Source: Lunularia cruciata
Taxonomy: Eukaryota; Streptophyta; Marchantiopsida; Lunulariales; Lunulariaceae
Direction: 5' to 3'
Length of the DNA stretch: 64,000 bases
Assembly (NCBI GenBank): GCA_948567375.1
Contig: OX419761.1
Location: forward strand, 33,048,501-33,112,500
Shown: piece by piece, positions 47,935 to 59,395 of the stretch
How the letters are laid out: every line of letters begins with the position of its first letter
Numbering within the stretch: the first letter of the stretch is position 1
Notes under the pieces: generated by a model
What the model saw: the letters and a program-made list of their open reading frames with translations, nothing else
What the model was told of the DNA's origin: nothing
The model's database searches: none
Made by a program: the position numbers and the translations under genes

Positions 47935-49978
47935 TTGATGATGATGATGATGATGATTGTGCCGGGGTCCGTTAGTCCAGTGAAAGTAGACCCAGAGGAG
48001 CAGTCAGAACAGAACCAAAGAGAAGTTCAGACTTGGAACTTGAATTGTGCATCGAGCCAGTCGACCGAGCCCTCATTGAGTATGAGCTTATTGCTTCCAA
48101 AGACCCAGGTAGACAAATCGGAAAAGTCAGAAATGCCTACCTCCAACTCCAGTCCCCAGCCGCAGTTTTACTACTGGGATTCGATCAGATGGGTGGAATA
48201 CCCTAAGACGACGAATACTTTACTCGCTGAAGGATTCAAGAGAAACCTCGAGACTCTCGTCCTGTCAGCGGCGGAGAATCGTCTTTACAAGATTGATTTC
48301 AAGAATAAGTTGCAAATGAACCTAAAGACCGGTTACATCAGATCTGTGGCATGGGACCGCTCCGTTACGGGCTCAAGAGAGTTGGCGGGTTTTGAGAAAC
48401 CTTTCGAGAGGCAAGAGCTGCTGCCGAGCGACGACTGCTTCATGCGTCAAGAAAAGCATGATATGAAGTCCGCAGCTATCACTAAGCGTGAATCTGCGGA
48501 GCCAGTAATGCTTCCGACGTATCCATTCCAATCAAAGGCGGTGGAAACGTTTGCCAAACTCGGGGAGAAAGTTGCAGTTCTCGTGCCTGGACATACAGAG
48601 TTCAGTGCAGTGAACGACGTGTTCAACAAGGGGTTTAGTCCGTCCTCGACAGGGAAGCGACCGAGACTCACTGCAGTGCACAAGGTGCTCAACAGCGACG
48701 CTAAATTGAGATACTTCGGTGAACAAGTGCAGATTATGGAGCGGACGAGGGGCAACGCCAATCTCAGACACGCCTGGCATGGCAGTTCAGCAGATGCTAT
48801 TGTTTCGATCGTCATGTACGGATTTGGTCAAAGACCTATGTCCGTTAACGGCAACAATTACGGCTGCGGAACTTACCTTGCCCCTTGCTCGAAACTTGAT
48901 GTGAGCTCTCAATATTCTGAAGTTGACGACAACATGGAGCAACACGCTCTTCTTTGCGAGGCAAGCTTCTGTTCACTGAATCTCCAAGTCTAAAGATTTA
49001 TTTTTCTCTGGAAGTGAACCTTCTCTAACTAGTACTGTACATGTAGCCTAACTCTATGTGCGCTGTACTTGTTTGTATCAGCAGGTTGTTTTGGGGGAAA
49101 GCGAGGTGATCACACCAGGATCTTGTCACCGATTTCTTCCGAGCAGTACAAGTTTTGATAGCGGGGTTGACGATATTGCCAAACCGAACCTATATGTTGT
49201 ATGGACTCCTTTCATCAACTCGCACATAATACCGTGGTACATTGTCAGTTTTGTCACCGAAAAACCCCCGAGGAAATTCTCCGGGCCTTTAAGAAGATCT
49301 CCCGACATTATTCGTAAGTCCACTGATGCAACTTGACGAATATATATGACTTGATTGCCGAGAATCTTCGTCAGTTTGGGAGCTTCTCATCTTGCAATGT
49401 CGGCTGGGTCCCCTACCACTAGTGCAAGATTCGACTTGATACTGGGACTTCTATGTTAGCCTTGATTATGTGATGGAGTGAGTCTTGTTGTGCAACGATG
49501 TTTTGCTAAGTTACAAGGAAATCGATTCCACGTACAGCTACAGCTGTTGAACTGCTACTGATCAAATTGTGCACACTGTTTTTCTTCAGGTTCCATGCCG
49601 TATTCTCGACAACAACCGCCAATTCCAGAACCTAGACTCGTAAATGATTTTTTCAGTCCTTGTGGCCCAATGAACCATTCGAAGTCTAGGCAGCTGGAAC
49701 TTCTTGCGCAAGCGACTAGGTTGGAAGAAATGGACAACAGGTTGATCGACGGGTCCGACGCCTGTCTATTGAAGGCACTGAATTCATCGAAGGAAAGAAT
49801 ACAACAAGCTGCGCGAAGTATACAAGCAAGAAAGTTTCACAACCTAGATGGACGCATGTCTAAGGAAGACACATCCAGATCAGGTAGAATCAATCTAAAC
49901 CTAGGCTTGAACATTGATGGGTTCACTTATCAATCTAGGCAGCCCAAAAGGTTAGTTCCAAGTCCGAGGCATCAATAG
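47935..49978 (+). CDS. SRO: SRO/RCD1-like PARP-domain protein, three exons
   Basis: Exons 47935-48960, 49085-49313 and 49590-49978 give 547 residues with closed phases. Residues 78-141 resemble the WWE-like domain of plant RCD1/SRO proteins (YYWDSIRWVEY, LYKIDFKNKLQMNL, SVAW). A PARP-like fold follows: HAWHGSS (His282), NYGCGTYLAP (Tyr314), VVLGESEVITPGS, FDSGVDD and LYVVWTPFINSHIIPWYIV. The catalytic Glu of active PARPs is replaced by Leu378, so ADP-ribosyl transfer is unlikely. Family members act as nuclear stress-signalling scaffolds that bind transcription factors through a C-terminal RST domain; no RST is visible in exon 3, which encodes a basic, partly helical tail (SKSRQLELLAQATRLEEMDN). 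The start is the first ATG of a GATGATGAT run giving seven Met; a later Met of the run may be used. Intron 1 (48961-49084) is GC-AG with a CAGCAG acceptor; intron 2 (49314-49589) is GT-AG. Confidence 0.85.
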
Positions 49979-52900
49979 ATCGGATGAAAGAGTTTTCCAA
50001 ATATTCTCCTCCAATTCCCCTCGACTGTGTAAAGCTGTCATGAAAATTTTCATGTGAACTGGTGCAGCATGTGCCGGGGTCCCAATGATCATGAAAAGTA
50101 AGTCTGGCATAAAATTGTCATGACACATACTTATGCTTAGACAGTACATTGTCAATAAGGAATTTAACGTTGGGAATAAGCAGGTCAATTGCTTACGCCC
50201 GTATTCGTTCATATATTGGTTCTTGTCTCATTATGGGCTTGTTTCAATTCGATTGTTCCATCCCAGTGTCGACTTTGTCTTTGGGCCTCGTTACCTGCTG
50301 AGGCATTGGAGTCTAACAGCTTGGTTTATTTGAGGCGAGCATGACAACGAGAGGTTGCCAGATGTGCTCAAGGATCGAGGTTAAGTCGAATCAATAACCA
50401 ACCTCCATTTCTCTCCCCCGACCCCCCACTCGCGCGCGCTGTTGCAGCCCAAGACGACTGTTACTAACCACCTTTGCTGTGCTTGACACAAGTGCCTCAT
50501 GTGATTGACATAGGAAAATATCAGACTTTAGCAGTCTGCCTCAAGACTCATCTCCCACAGTTGTTAGTCACGATTTAGCCCCACGAAGGATTAGGGAAAC
50601 AACGTACTTGAGTTTCACTGCAAGAAACGCTGAATCTTTGGTTCCATCTTTACATATTTTTTCTTGTTGCTTTCTGCCCCCTACGCATTATATTTGCCTT
50701 TCACTTGTAGGTAGTTGCAATGACAAGATGGGCGGTGAACCAGGGATATTTGAATCCGCATGTGTCTCAATGAACTAGGTGTGAAGCTGATAGCTGCATT
50801 GACTGTCAAAGAGTTCTGCACGCTGCGATGGCCAAAGTTTCGAAATACTATTGAATACTGAAAGTGGATAGCAGCTAAATTAAACATCCATAGCATCGGA
50901 TTCGTACAAACATGGAGGTTATTCTTCATTATTTAGAGCTTCGGTCTGGAGGCGGGAAATGAGCATGCGATAGTTCCAGTTATGCGTTAATGCGCGCGTC
51001 GAGCCTTTCTCCTAAAGTTCGTTACTGTGTTGACTACTTTCAAACACCCGTGCTTACTATAGCTTCAGTCGCATGTGGAATCACCCTGAAATTCCCGAAT
51101 AATTTAAGAATATCCCACATTGGTTCCATAAGTGACTGGAGACTTGGTCAATTCGTGTGGACTTAGTTCTGGATTTACAGGACTTTTCTCGGGACGCGAT
51201 TCAGTGCATTAAGCAGTGGTTCGACCGGCTAATTCCAGACGCTATCTAGGTGTGTAAGCTCCCATCCTAGGAAAGTGTAGCAGCCCAAAGTGACCCCCAT
51301 GGAGTGTAAGATGATTTAAATTAAGAACAGTCTGTCTAATTTGATAGCCCGGGTGTACAGCACCTGGCCAATCATGCTCTTGAGCTCCCAGCATTCAAAA
51401 TAAGTTGATGCTTGATTCATGCTGTTCATTTACTCGTAAGAACATCATTACGTGAGTTCTCAGATTGTGGAAGTTAATGGAAGTCCCTCTAAACTTTTGA
51501 GCTAAGTCTAATCAAGGGCGAAACGTTGCACTAAATTATGGACGTGGTTTCTTATCCGTTTGATTCTTAAATTCTTTCAGTCTAATTTAAAAAACGTGCA
51601 GATCCGTTCATAGCTAATGTGCATGTTGAATTGTCGGTGAATGCTCGACTTGTTGTGGACATATGAGCCGCAGAAATTTGCAGAGCCGCAAATTTGTGCG
51701 GATACTAAGCACCCGCAAATTGTCGTATAGGGCTGATGTACAGTTGCAATTGCATGGGATTGAGCACATGAACGAGGTTTTGGTCCACTTTGATGGTGTA
51801 TTGTCCGTCTGAATCTTTTACTAAATCGAATCAACTTGAAGATAAAAGAAATGGTGTAGTGACGAGTGACACTCGCACGTGAAGATCAACATTGATGGTT
51901 CAACATGGAATGCCTTTTCGTCTTCAAACCTACATACTTTAGAAAGACTTGTCGTCATCACAAATCCTTTAAATGAAATTCTTTGTTATCTGAATCTAGA
52001 TCTACCCCTTTTCTTCATGACAGGTCTCGAATCAGACTTTATTTCCGTATCTGCGAACCAGAATCTCACAAAAACAGGCAAACAAACTCAACATGTTTTT
52101 TCTTTGAGCACAAGAGCCATGTTTCCTGCACACTCCCTGTTCCTCCTCCCTTTCAGGACTTCCACAAGGATTATCCTTCTTCCCATCCCTTCTACTCAGC
52201 TACTGCGGCCTCGGTTGCTCACATGCTTTGAAGGAGACCGATGAAATTGTTTCATGTTCCACTGTTGTTGAAGACGAAGCACTGTACAGGACTTCTCGGA
52301 ATCGGTTCGAACGTGACGTCTTTTAGGTGGATCACGAGTGTGATGTTGGCTGAAGACGACTAGAACCGAGGGAGGTAGCCCCAAGATCGAGTGAAATAAT
52401 TCTCTTGCTCCGTGTGTATTTGAGTTACGGGAGCAGAAACTGTTCACTTACATACCATGTATCTGTACACATATCTGGGATTTTAGATCAAAAATCACCT
52501 CCGGAGTAAGAACAACGTGACTCACGGATTCCGAAGTTTTTGAACGAACCCCGGAGTTTAGCGGAAGAAACTGTAGCTTGTCGCAGGGAGGGCCCAGCCC
52601 CATCAGTGCTGACGAGGTGAATAGGTGTGGCTTCTTTGAGGAGCAGTGGTTGGTGTTTGTGGAGGGCATTCACACATAGAGGAGAAAAGCGGACGGAGCT
52701 GTTAGCTATACCCCTCACAGCAGCCACGGTTCTTGCTGTTTCGTCTTCATTAGTAGTCATGTTAAGATGAAGTCGATGTATACGACACGTACGAGACTCA
52801 TCGATATCCATGAACAGTACTATGTGCATTGCCTCACGGGAGTAGGCCGCATACCCGGAGATTCGCAATTAGTTCGAGGAATGCACAATAGAATTTCGAA

Positions 52901-53699
52901 TTTGTTTAATTATCACCTGGTTTGGACCTTCTCTTTGACTTCCCTAGATTCCCTTCTACTTCATGGTTGCCATGTGTTAGTCGAGGTCGAGGTCGCTGCG
53001 CATCACTTGGATTCTCTCCAGAGAATGTGAGCCGAGGTCTATGACTTCACGCTTGTCGCCATTCGTGCTTCCAACTGCGTAAAGGCCTTTTGCAACGACA
53101 TTGATGGTTGCTCTTGATATCCGGGCAGGATACTGCATCAGAATGTATGTCTTAGATAAGCAATGTATCAAGTTAATCGTGGACAAAGAGATAAGAGCTA
53201 CTACTAAATTCCCAACTGTTGATGTGGCACGGATCTACGTATTTTGGATCCTGCACAAGATCCAAAATCACCAAGAGACTCGAGCTACATCACCCTTATT
53301 GTGGTGTGAGCCCTTGAAACTTGAAACAAGTGGGCAGGATCCTTGTTACATGAAATAGTGGCATTCGTCCGCTGGGTGTTTCCACGGTATTGACTACAAG
53401 ACTCTGGTTTCCTTGTCGATGGGCACAGACCCTTTTTCACCATCATGCACGACACCCTGGTGACACGAGTTCGAAATGGACAGTGTTGTACAAAAGCGAG
53501 GAAGACAGTATAAACACAGAGACCGAGGAAGACAGGATAAAATAGTCCCGTTCGTTCGAGTTTAGAAGTTCTTCGGACAGGCAGCGAGTTTGCTCGAGGT
53601 TCAAGTTAAAAGTAAAAGAAGTAGGCTCCAGAGACTTCCGACCTTGTGTTCTTTGGCAGGACACGGTCTGCGGCGTGTCACCATAGGCGCATTAAGTGT
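49979..53699. other. Intergenic; no gene I can support
   Basis: The first part is the 3' flank of the SRO-like gene. A minus-strand frame at 52448-52669 (MPSTNTNHCSSKKPHLFTSS, Ser-rich, ending before a GTGATT donor-like site) looks like a possible transit-peptide exon, but I found no partner exon. A 10-bp hairpin lies at 53241-53268 (ATTTTGGATC with GATCCAAAAT). Confidence 0.35.
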
Positions 53700-53771
53700 T
53701 TAGGGTTTAAGGCTCGAAAGAGAAGAAAAAACCCATTAAAGTGCAATTTAAAATCGGTGAATAAACCCTAA
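53700..53771. promoter_or_regulatory. Pair of telo-box motifs upstream of the 54-kb gene
   Basis: TTAGGGTTT at 53700-53708 and AAACCCTAA at 53763-53771 are the same plant telo-box on opposite strands, 240 to 310 bp before the ATG at 54012. Telo-boxes are common in promoters of plant housekeeping and organelle-biogenesis genes and are bound by Myb-like and Polycomb-recruiting factors. Their role here is inferred from position only. Confidence 0.45.
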
Positions 53772-54011
53772 TGATTTGGTTTCTCTCCTACTGCTTGCAA
53801 GACCACGTCGGAGCAGTAAAACTACCCAGAGTTGTAACAGACGGGGTAATGAATGCACAAAACAGAGTCAACTTCCGAAACATATAGTTCCCGCAGGGCA
53901 GGGTTTGGGAGAATGTCCTGAAGAAATGCATCTTAGCCACTGGTGCCAACCTAACTGAGTGTAGAGGGTTCGCTCACGGATACGATTGGCAGCCCAAGGT
54001 TCGCGAGGAAA

Positions 54012-57000
54012 ATGTCAGCTGTGCAGTCTATCTGCTGTGCGTCGCTTTCGGGTGATTATTCTCCACATTCTTTACTGATTCTGTTAGCTAAGTGCACTGA
54101 ATTGCAATTTCTAGCGCCCGTACAATTTTGGAGGATTGAAGGTTAACATGGCTAGAGTTGCTACGTCCGAATTTGCATTGATTTCTTGATCTGTGCCCTC
54201 GTCGCAACACAGGTTGCGGATTACGCTTCGGAAATCGGCAGCCAGCAGGATTGAAGATTCAACGGCTGCCAGTCAGTATTGTATGCTCTACAAATGGCAA
54301 GGCTGGTGGAAGGATAGATAGAGTCGAAGACAGTTATAATGGCAGATTTGCTACTGATGATGATATTTCTGCAAGAAGTCGAGAGAATTATAGTCAGCAG
54401 GAAGTTCATAAGAAGAATTTTGAACCAGCCTCTGGGAGAGAGGTGCCTGAAGGAGAGCATCCGTTTCGATTACTGGAGGACGGTCAAAAAGTCTACTTGG
54501 ATGAGCTCGACGTAATCTCGCTTTTGGAACCGCCACCGTTCCTGCGTCCTTTTAAATCGGTCGATTACAACCATGCTGCTTTCCTGTGGTATTAATTCGC
54601 ACAACCTCTGCTCGCCTTGAATTTCAGTTGCCGCGAAGTCTTGTGTTTTGCTGCCCTATATGAGAAGCTGGATGTGAATGGTGCATACTAGCATCTGCAT
54701 GAGCCCTTCGAAATTATACCGTTAATTTCCTACTAATGAATATATCAACCTAAGGACAGGACGCTCGAGGCCAGCAAATACGTTCCAATTAGTTTGTTGG
54801 ATCTTATCCAGTACAACCTTTTGGGTTTAGTCGTCTGTCTGAGGTCCACTCCAGAAATGGATTTAGTCTCAAGACATTAATACTCTTATGCTATTATTTG
54901 ACAGGAAAAAGATTGGTGACATACCGGAGGAGCGTCGGCATCGCCTACTGGATTTGCTACTGCCAAAGTATAAGACTCGAGAGCAACCTTCAATGCACCC
55001 TCTTCCTCGCCTCCCCGTCTGCAATGGAATATGGTATTGCTGAAAGATGTTTAGAGCGTGGATTGTAAGGAAATCTATTGGTTTCCAAGAACGGCATCAA
55101 CCGAGTTAGACACCAGGCAGTTGCCAACTGTGGTATCCGTTGAAGGATTCATGTCACATGGAGAACTAAGATCCTGGTCATTCCTACTGCTGAAATTTGC
55201 TCTAACAGACCTCCAAGCCTGTCCCGTTAGGGAAAGCCCTCCAGGCTTCAACCTAAACGAACCCTATGGCCCAAAAAGCAATATGTACAGCTCTGACATA
55301 CATGTCATATGACTGAAACTAGAGCATTAGTAATACAACCAAACTTTACAACATTGGTTCTTTTCTGGTTCCAAACTCTAGAAGTTGGCCTGTTCGAGCT
55401 GCATTTGGACACTGCTGATTTTCTGCTTCCCTGCATTCTGGTCCAGACATATTACCAAAATGTGGGAGCTGGCGAAATTGAGATATGACGACCCAGATCT
55501 CTTTGTGGAGGATGCTGAAGGCCTAATTTACAAGCTCGCTTTACAGGACCCCAGCAAACATATGATTTGGGATGGGAGAGTTGTAAATGGTAAGCGAGCT
55601 TACGATCTTTTGAAGACCTGCAGTGATGAGTCTGGTTAACGCAAATTGACCTATCCTAAACAGTTGAGAGTGTTCTGCAAATAGAATCATTGTTTTTACC
55701 TGTCTTTGATATCTGTATTTCTACAAAATGTGCCTTCGACCCTCATGCCAATATCAGTGATTTACTGTTTGTGTATCTCAAGCTGTATCTACTTTTCTGG
55801 TGGTTTGCAAAACTCCTGAAGGCAGCCTATAGGTCGGCATTTTTTAGAGCAGCGATCATACGATATTACTTATTGGCCAAGGCAGTACTGTAGACGTATT
55901 CCGTCTTTCTCGAACTGCGCAACCACGTTCCAATAATGAACTGCCCTGGTACCTCTGTTTTGTTTGGAGTTAGCCACAACACTTTCCTAATCCACAGGGC
56001 TCAATGTACTTCAGATTCATCTGTGTTGGTTTCAAAGCATAGCTTATTTGCTTGCACAAACTAGACTATAAGGGGTGCAGATCGTTGAATTAGGTGGATG
56101 TGAAATGTTTATGGTTCCATGCGAAGAAAGTTGATGACTATCGGAGACTTACTTGTACATGTGTTTTTTTTTTCCAGTACCTTGGTACTATGTTCCCTTC
56201 AGCAGATTTCGGAAGGTGGAATTTCCAACCTATATGATGGCTTGTTGCACTACACCGGCATCTTCGAATCTCATCTAGATTCCGAAAAGTTCTGTATGTG
56301 GACGCCTACTACTTATTGAAGATGTTAATTTTATGTACTTATCAAAGTCCCTAGAGTATTAATGTTATCTTCAATGCTCCAGGTTTTCTTCAGTAAGAAT
56401 GGGAAGGTCTACGGGAGGACGATAACAGGTGTGCCTGAAGACCTCGTTGGCCGAAAATGGATATGACCTTTTGGTTCAATAGTTGCAATGTTGACAATTA
56501 TGGTAATAGATTTGGTGATCTTAACTAGGAAATATGATTTAATCCCTGAGGATTGACATTTGAAACATGTAGAGTTTCGCATTATGCTAAGAATTTGTAG
56601 GGATTATTGACCTACTAGATATAACTATTTTCGTTTCATGCTATGTCTCTTATCTTCACGAGTTTGCTTGCTGCATGGAATCACTAAATCTATCGAGGCT
56701 TCTTTGTCTAGGGGGTTGGTTACTGGAGGGCGTGCAAGCTAAGGTGGCTCCTCTCTACTTTGAAGTGCAGCCAGCTGAGCAAGTGATGGCAACAGATGAG
56801 TATTGTGACCTTGCATTCGAGTATGGAGATGGTCAAATGCACCAGAAAGGATCAACTCCTGCGGGTTTTCCGGAGCCAAGTAAGCCCATCTCATCACTGA
56901 AGATGCTAGTCGGGTTTTCTTGTTTGCTCTCTTGTAGGGAATAAACGATCTACCCACGATAGTACGTACTATCGTGGGTACTAGTCTGTTAGCCATATGT

Positions 57001-57773
57001 TGTTCTCAATTTGTTTCAATTATGCCTTTGCTTCAAGTTACATTCGATGCATTCTACCTTATGAATTTCTCACTATTCTAGCATTGTCAATTATGTACAT
57101 CTTGCTTATCGATCATTTGCACCTCATGAGTTCTGGATAACCCGTTCCCAGAACGGCATCTGTTCTCGTATACCTATATATATGCAATCGGGATTATTCG
57201 TTCCTTAGTGTGAATCTAAAGAGCCAGGCTGTCAGTGTTATCCTTGTGTCTCGAACCTAGAATCCATGATGTCTATTTAGTTGAATGTGGTCATATCTCT
57301 TGGGCCAACAGGCACTGGAGCTGCACTGATGTTACTTCTCATATGGAATATCATAGCTCCTTCATCGATGGTGTTCAAATAGGAATTACGGTATCCAAGT
57401 AGTTTGTCCACGTAGTCGGGCACGTTAATTTACTGCGATAGTTAATGCTTTCATAAAAGATGGCTACATCACCATACAAATCCTTCCTGTCAACGTCTCC
57501 TGAGTCTCACGAGCCTGATGGATAACGGGCCAAGGAAATTATCATAGGTTACTCTTTCTAACAGTTTTCTTTCGTAATCTTTTCATGCGTTGACACCTTG
57601 TGCTGGTCGTCTCAGGGGGCCATATTTCACCTTTCAACGACAATTATTTGGACTACATACGAGCTGTTGGGCCTGGTGTAGTTGTGGGACAAGGGTGGGT
57701 CGAAGGAAGAGACTTAGACCAAGTTCCTCGCCGATTCTGCGGAGAATTTCTCCTAGTGCAGAAACTCGTATGA
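54012..57773 (+). CDS. Eight-exon plant-lineage protein, probably plastid-targeted, unknown function
   Basis: Exons 54012-54051, 54213-54588, 54905-54967, 55447-55589, 56178-56215, 56383-56428, 56712-56879 and 57616-57773 have GT-AG borders and consistent phases throughout and encode 343 residues. The N-terminus (MSAVQSICCASLSG, then PVSIVCSTNG) looks like a chloroplast transit peptide: Ser-rich, positively charged later, with an IVCS-type cleavage context. The mature part has an acidic linker (VYLDELDVISLLEPPPFL), then FLWKKIGDIPEERRHRLLDL, LAKLRYDDPDLF, KNGKVYGRTITGGWLLEG, VAPLYFEVQPAEQVMATDEY, CDLAFEYGDG, and near the end GPGVVVGQGWVEGRDLDQV with RRFCGEFLLV. I recall similar motif order (KKIGDIPEERRHRLL, APLYF, CDLAYEFGDG, GPGV-VGQ-W-EG) in an unnamed family conserved in green plants. 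No catalytic motif is recognised. A telo-box pair lies upstream and a 30-bp palindrome sits in intron 7. Confidence 0.82.
56951..56980. repeat. Perfect 30-bp palindrome in intron 7
   Basis: TACCCACGATAGTAC is followed directly by its reverse complement GTACTATCGTGGGTA, with no spacer. It lies 71 bases inside the 736-nt intron 7 of the 54-kb gene. In RNA it would form a 13- to 14-bp hairpin. Confidence 0.95.
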
Positions 57774-59395
57774 GAGCTCCAAATGATCCGATCTCATGAC
57801 ACTATGTTCTACATGTGCTATATTCTTCTGTACAAGATTCGATATCACCCTCCGCTGTAGGAAAATTGCGCACAAGCATGGAGTACTTGAGAGAAACTGT
57901 TAGGTTCTTCCTAGTTTGTGTCTATCTGCTCAAGTTTTGCAGGAGGTCCACTGTAACGTAAGTAGCGCCCCGCGTAACGGCTCAAATACTAAGATTAAAA
58001 CCATGCCAGGAGCGACAGCTTTTGAAGTTTGAATCCAGAGATTTTCTCCTAGGCAGTACAGTGGTTTCTAGTTCCTCTCGAAACAATAGGGCCTTTCCAT
58101 CTCTGTACAATTAATAGGTTATCAGTAGTGGTAGCTTTCACGTCAAATATATCTTCTTTGAAACTTTTGGCCATCAGGACTTCTTACTGGACAAGGAAAC
58201 ATTAGGGCAGTACATGTTTAGGTCGATGATTGATGTAGATGAATGTTTATAAGCCCAGTTTGGCTCCACTGTAACATTTTTCTTTCAATCCGGTCGTTGG
58301 TCGCTCGTCTAGTTGCACTCTATAATACACGGTGTGGTTCCACCTCTAGCTTCTAACTTGTGAACCTGAAATGTCCTAAAATTGTCTGCAGCAAAGAAAT
58401 GGAAGCACGGGAATGTGTGAGTTTATTGTACAAAAAGTTCATAAAGAAGATATCACTGAAATCGATGAGATTGTAACCAAGCTCATCACCAAAATTTCAG
58501 ATGGAGTCGTAACTGAGTCCCCGAACAGTCGGCCCCTGAAACTGTACCTCCCGCAAATCCTCTTCTTTCGCTTCCGTTGTCATCCACAAACCCTCCTTCG
58601 AATGCCTTCGGACAGTGATTGCGCGAGAATATGGAGGCAACCATCCTGAAGATTCACGGACTTCACACGCTTGAATGTGTAGTTTCGACTAAAGTAAGGA
58701 CGATAGTGCTAGACATTGTTAGTCCGTAAGCTTTCATGGTTGTACTCTTTACTCTACCGTTAAAGATAGTGCGGTTTGAAGTTATACCTCTTGCAACAGA
58801 CTACATGGTGACTGGACCGGCCCAGACCAGACAAGGCCCTAGCCAGACCTCTCATAAGATACAGTACGGCTCGTCGGCCGGGGTTACATGAAAGGTCGGG
58901 ACAACCGTTTTGTCCGACCGAATTACTCTGAGGTTTTGCTATTGAGGTCGTGAGCATCACGACCCCAAAGAAAACAGGCCCAAGAGAACTCGTCAGACCT
59001 CTTGGCGATTATCTCTCTTACTGTTTTTGCACTCTTGCTCCCACTCACTTAAGAATGGAGACGTCAAGAAGGTACCTTGAGGCTTCCAGTTCGGATGTCG
59101 TTTCGCAGATTGGCAGCACTGGCAGAATCCAGGGGCTGCTTAAACGCTTGTTCACTTGAATAGAACATCAGCATTAGTAATTATAGTCAGATATATGTTT
59201 GTTCGCTGGCGTGAATTGCGTGGGGCGAAGGTACATGATGGTAGCACTCTCAGAACAGCGCATTGTGGTCCTGTGTTTTGAGTTTGTCATCGCGGAGGAG
59301 TGAGATGAGAAGCAAAGTGGTGGTTTCGCGGAAGATAGTCCAAGAGGAGCGGAGGTGGATATACTTTGGCGAGACGTAAGGATAGTCTCTTCAGA
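57774..59395. other. Intergenic or UTR; unassigned open stretches
   Basis: It contains the 3' flank of the eight-exon gene. An acceptor-like CTGCAG followed by an open frame (about 58392-58649; GMCEFIVQKVHKEDITEIDE) and a 69-codon frame at 58950-59159 could be exons, but neither joins in phase with the genes on either side by any splice pair I found. Confidence 0.3.

Noticed and set aside
52448-52868. Minus-strand frames that resemble a transit-peptide exon
   Set aside because: Ser-rich start and a donor-like site, but no downstream exon found in phase. Kept only as a note in the intergenic entry.
58392-58649. Possible extra exon between the two right-hand genes
   Set aside because: The open frame follows an acceptor-like site, but no donor/acceptor pair joins it in phase with either neighbour.
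59302-59395. Upstream ATG frame joined to the 59-kb gene by a GTAAGG...TTCAG intron
   Set aside because: The phase would close, but the intron would be only about 20 nt, below any plausible plant intron size.
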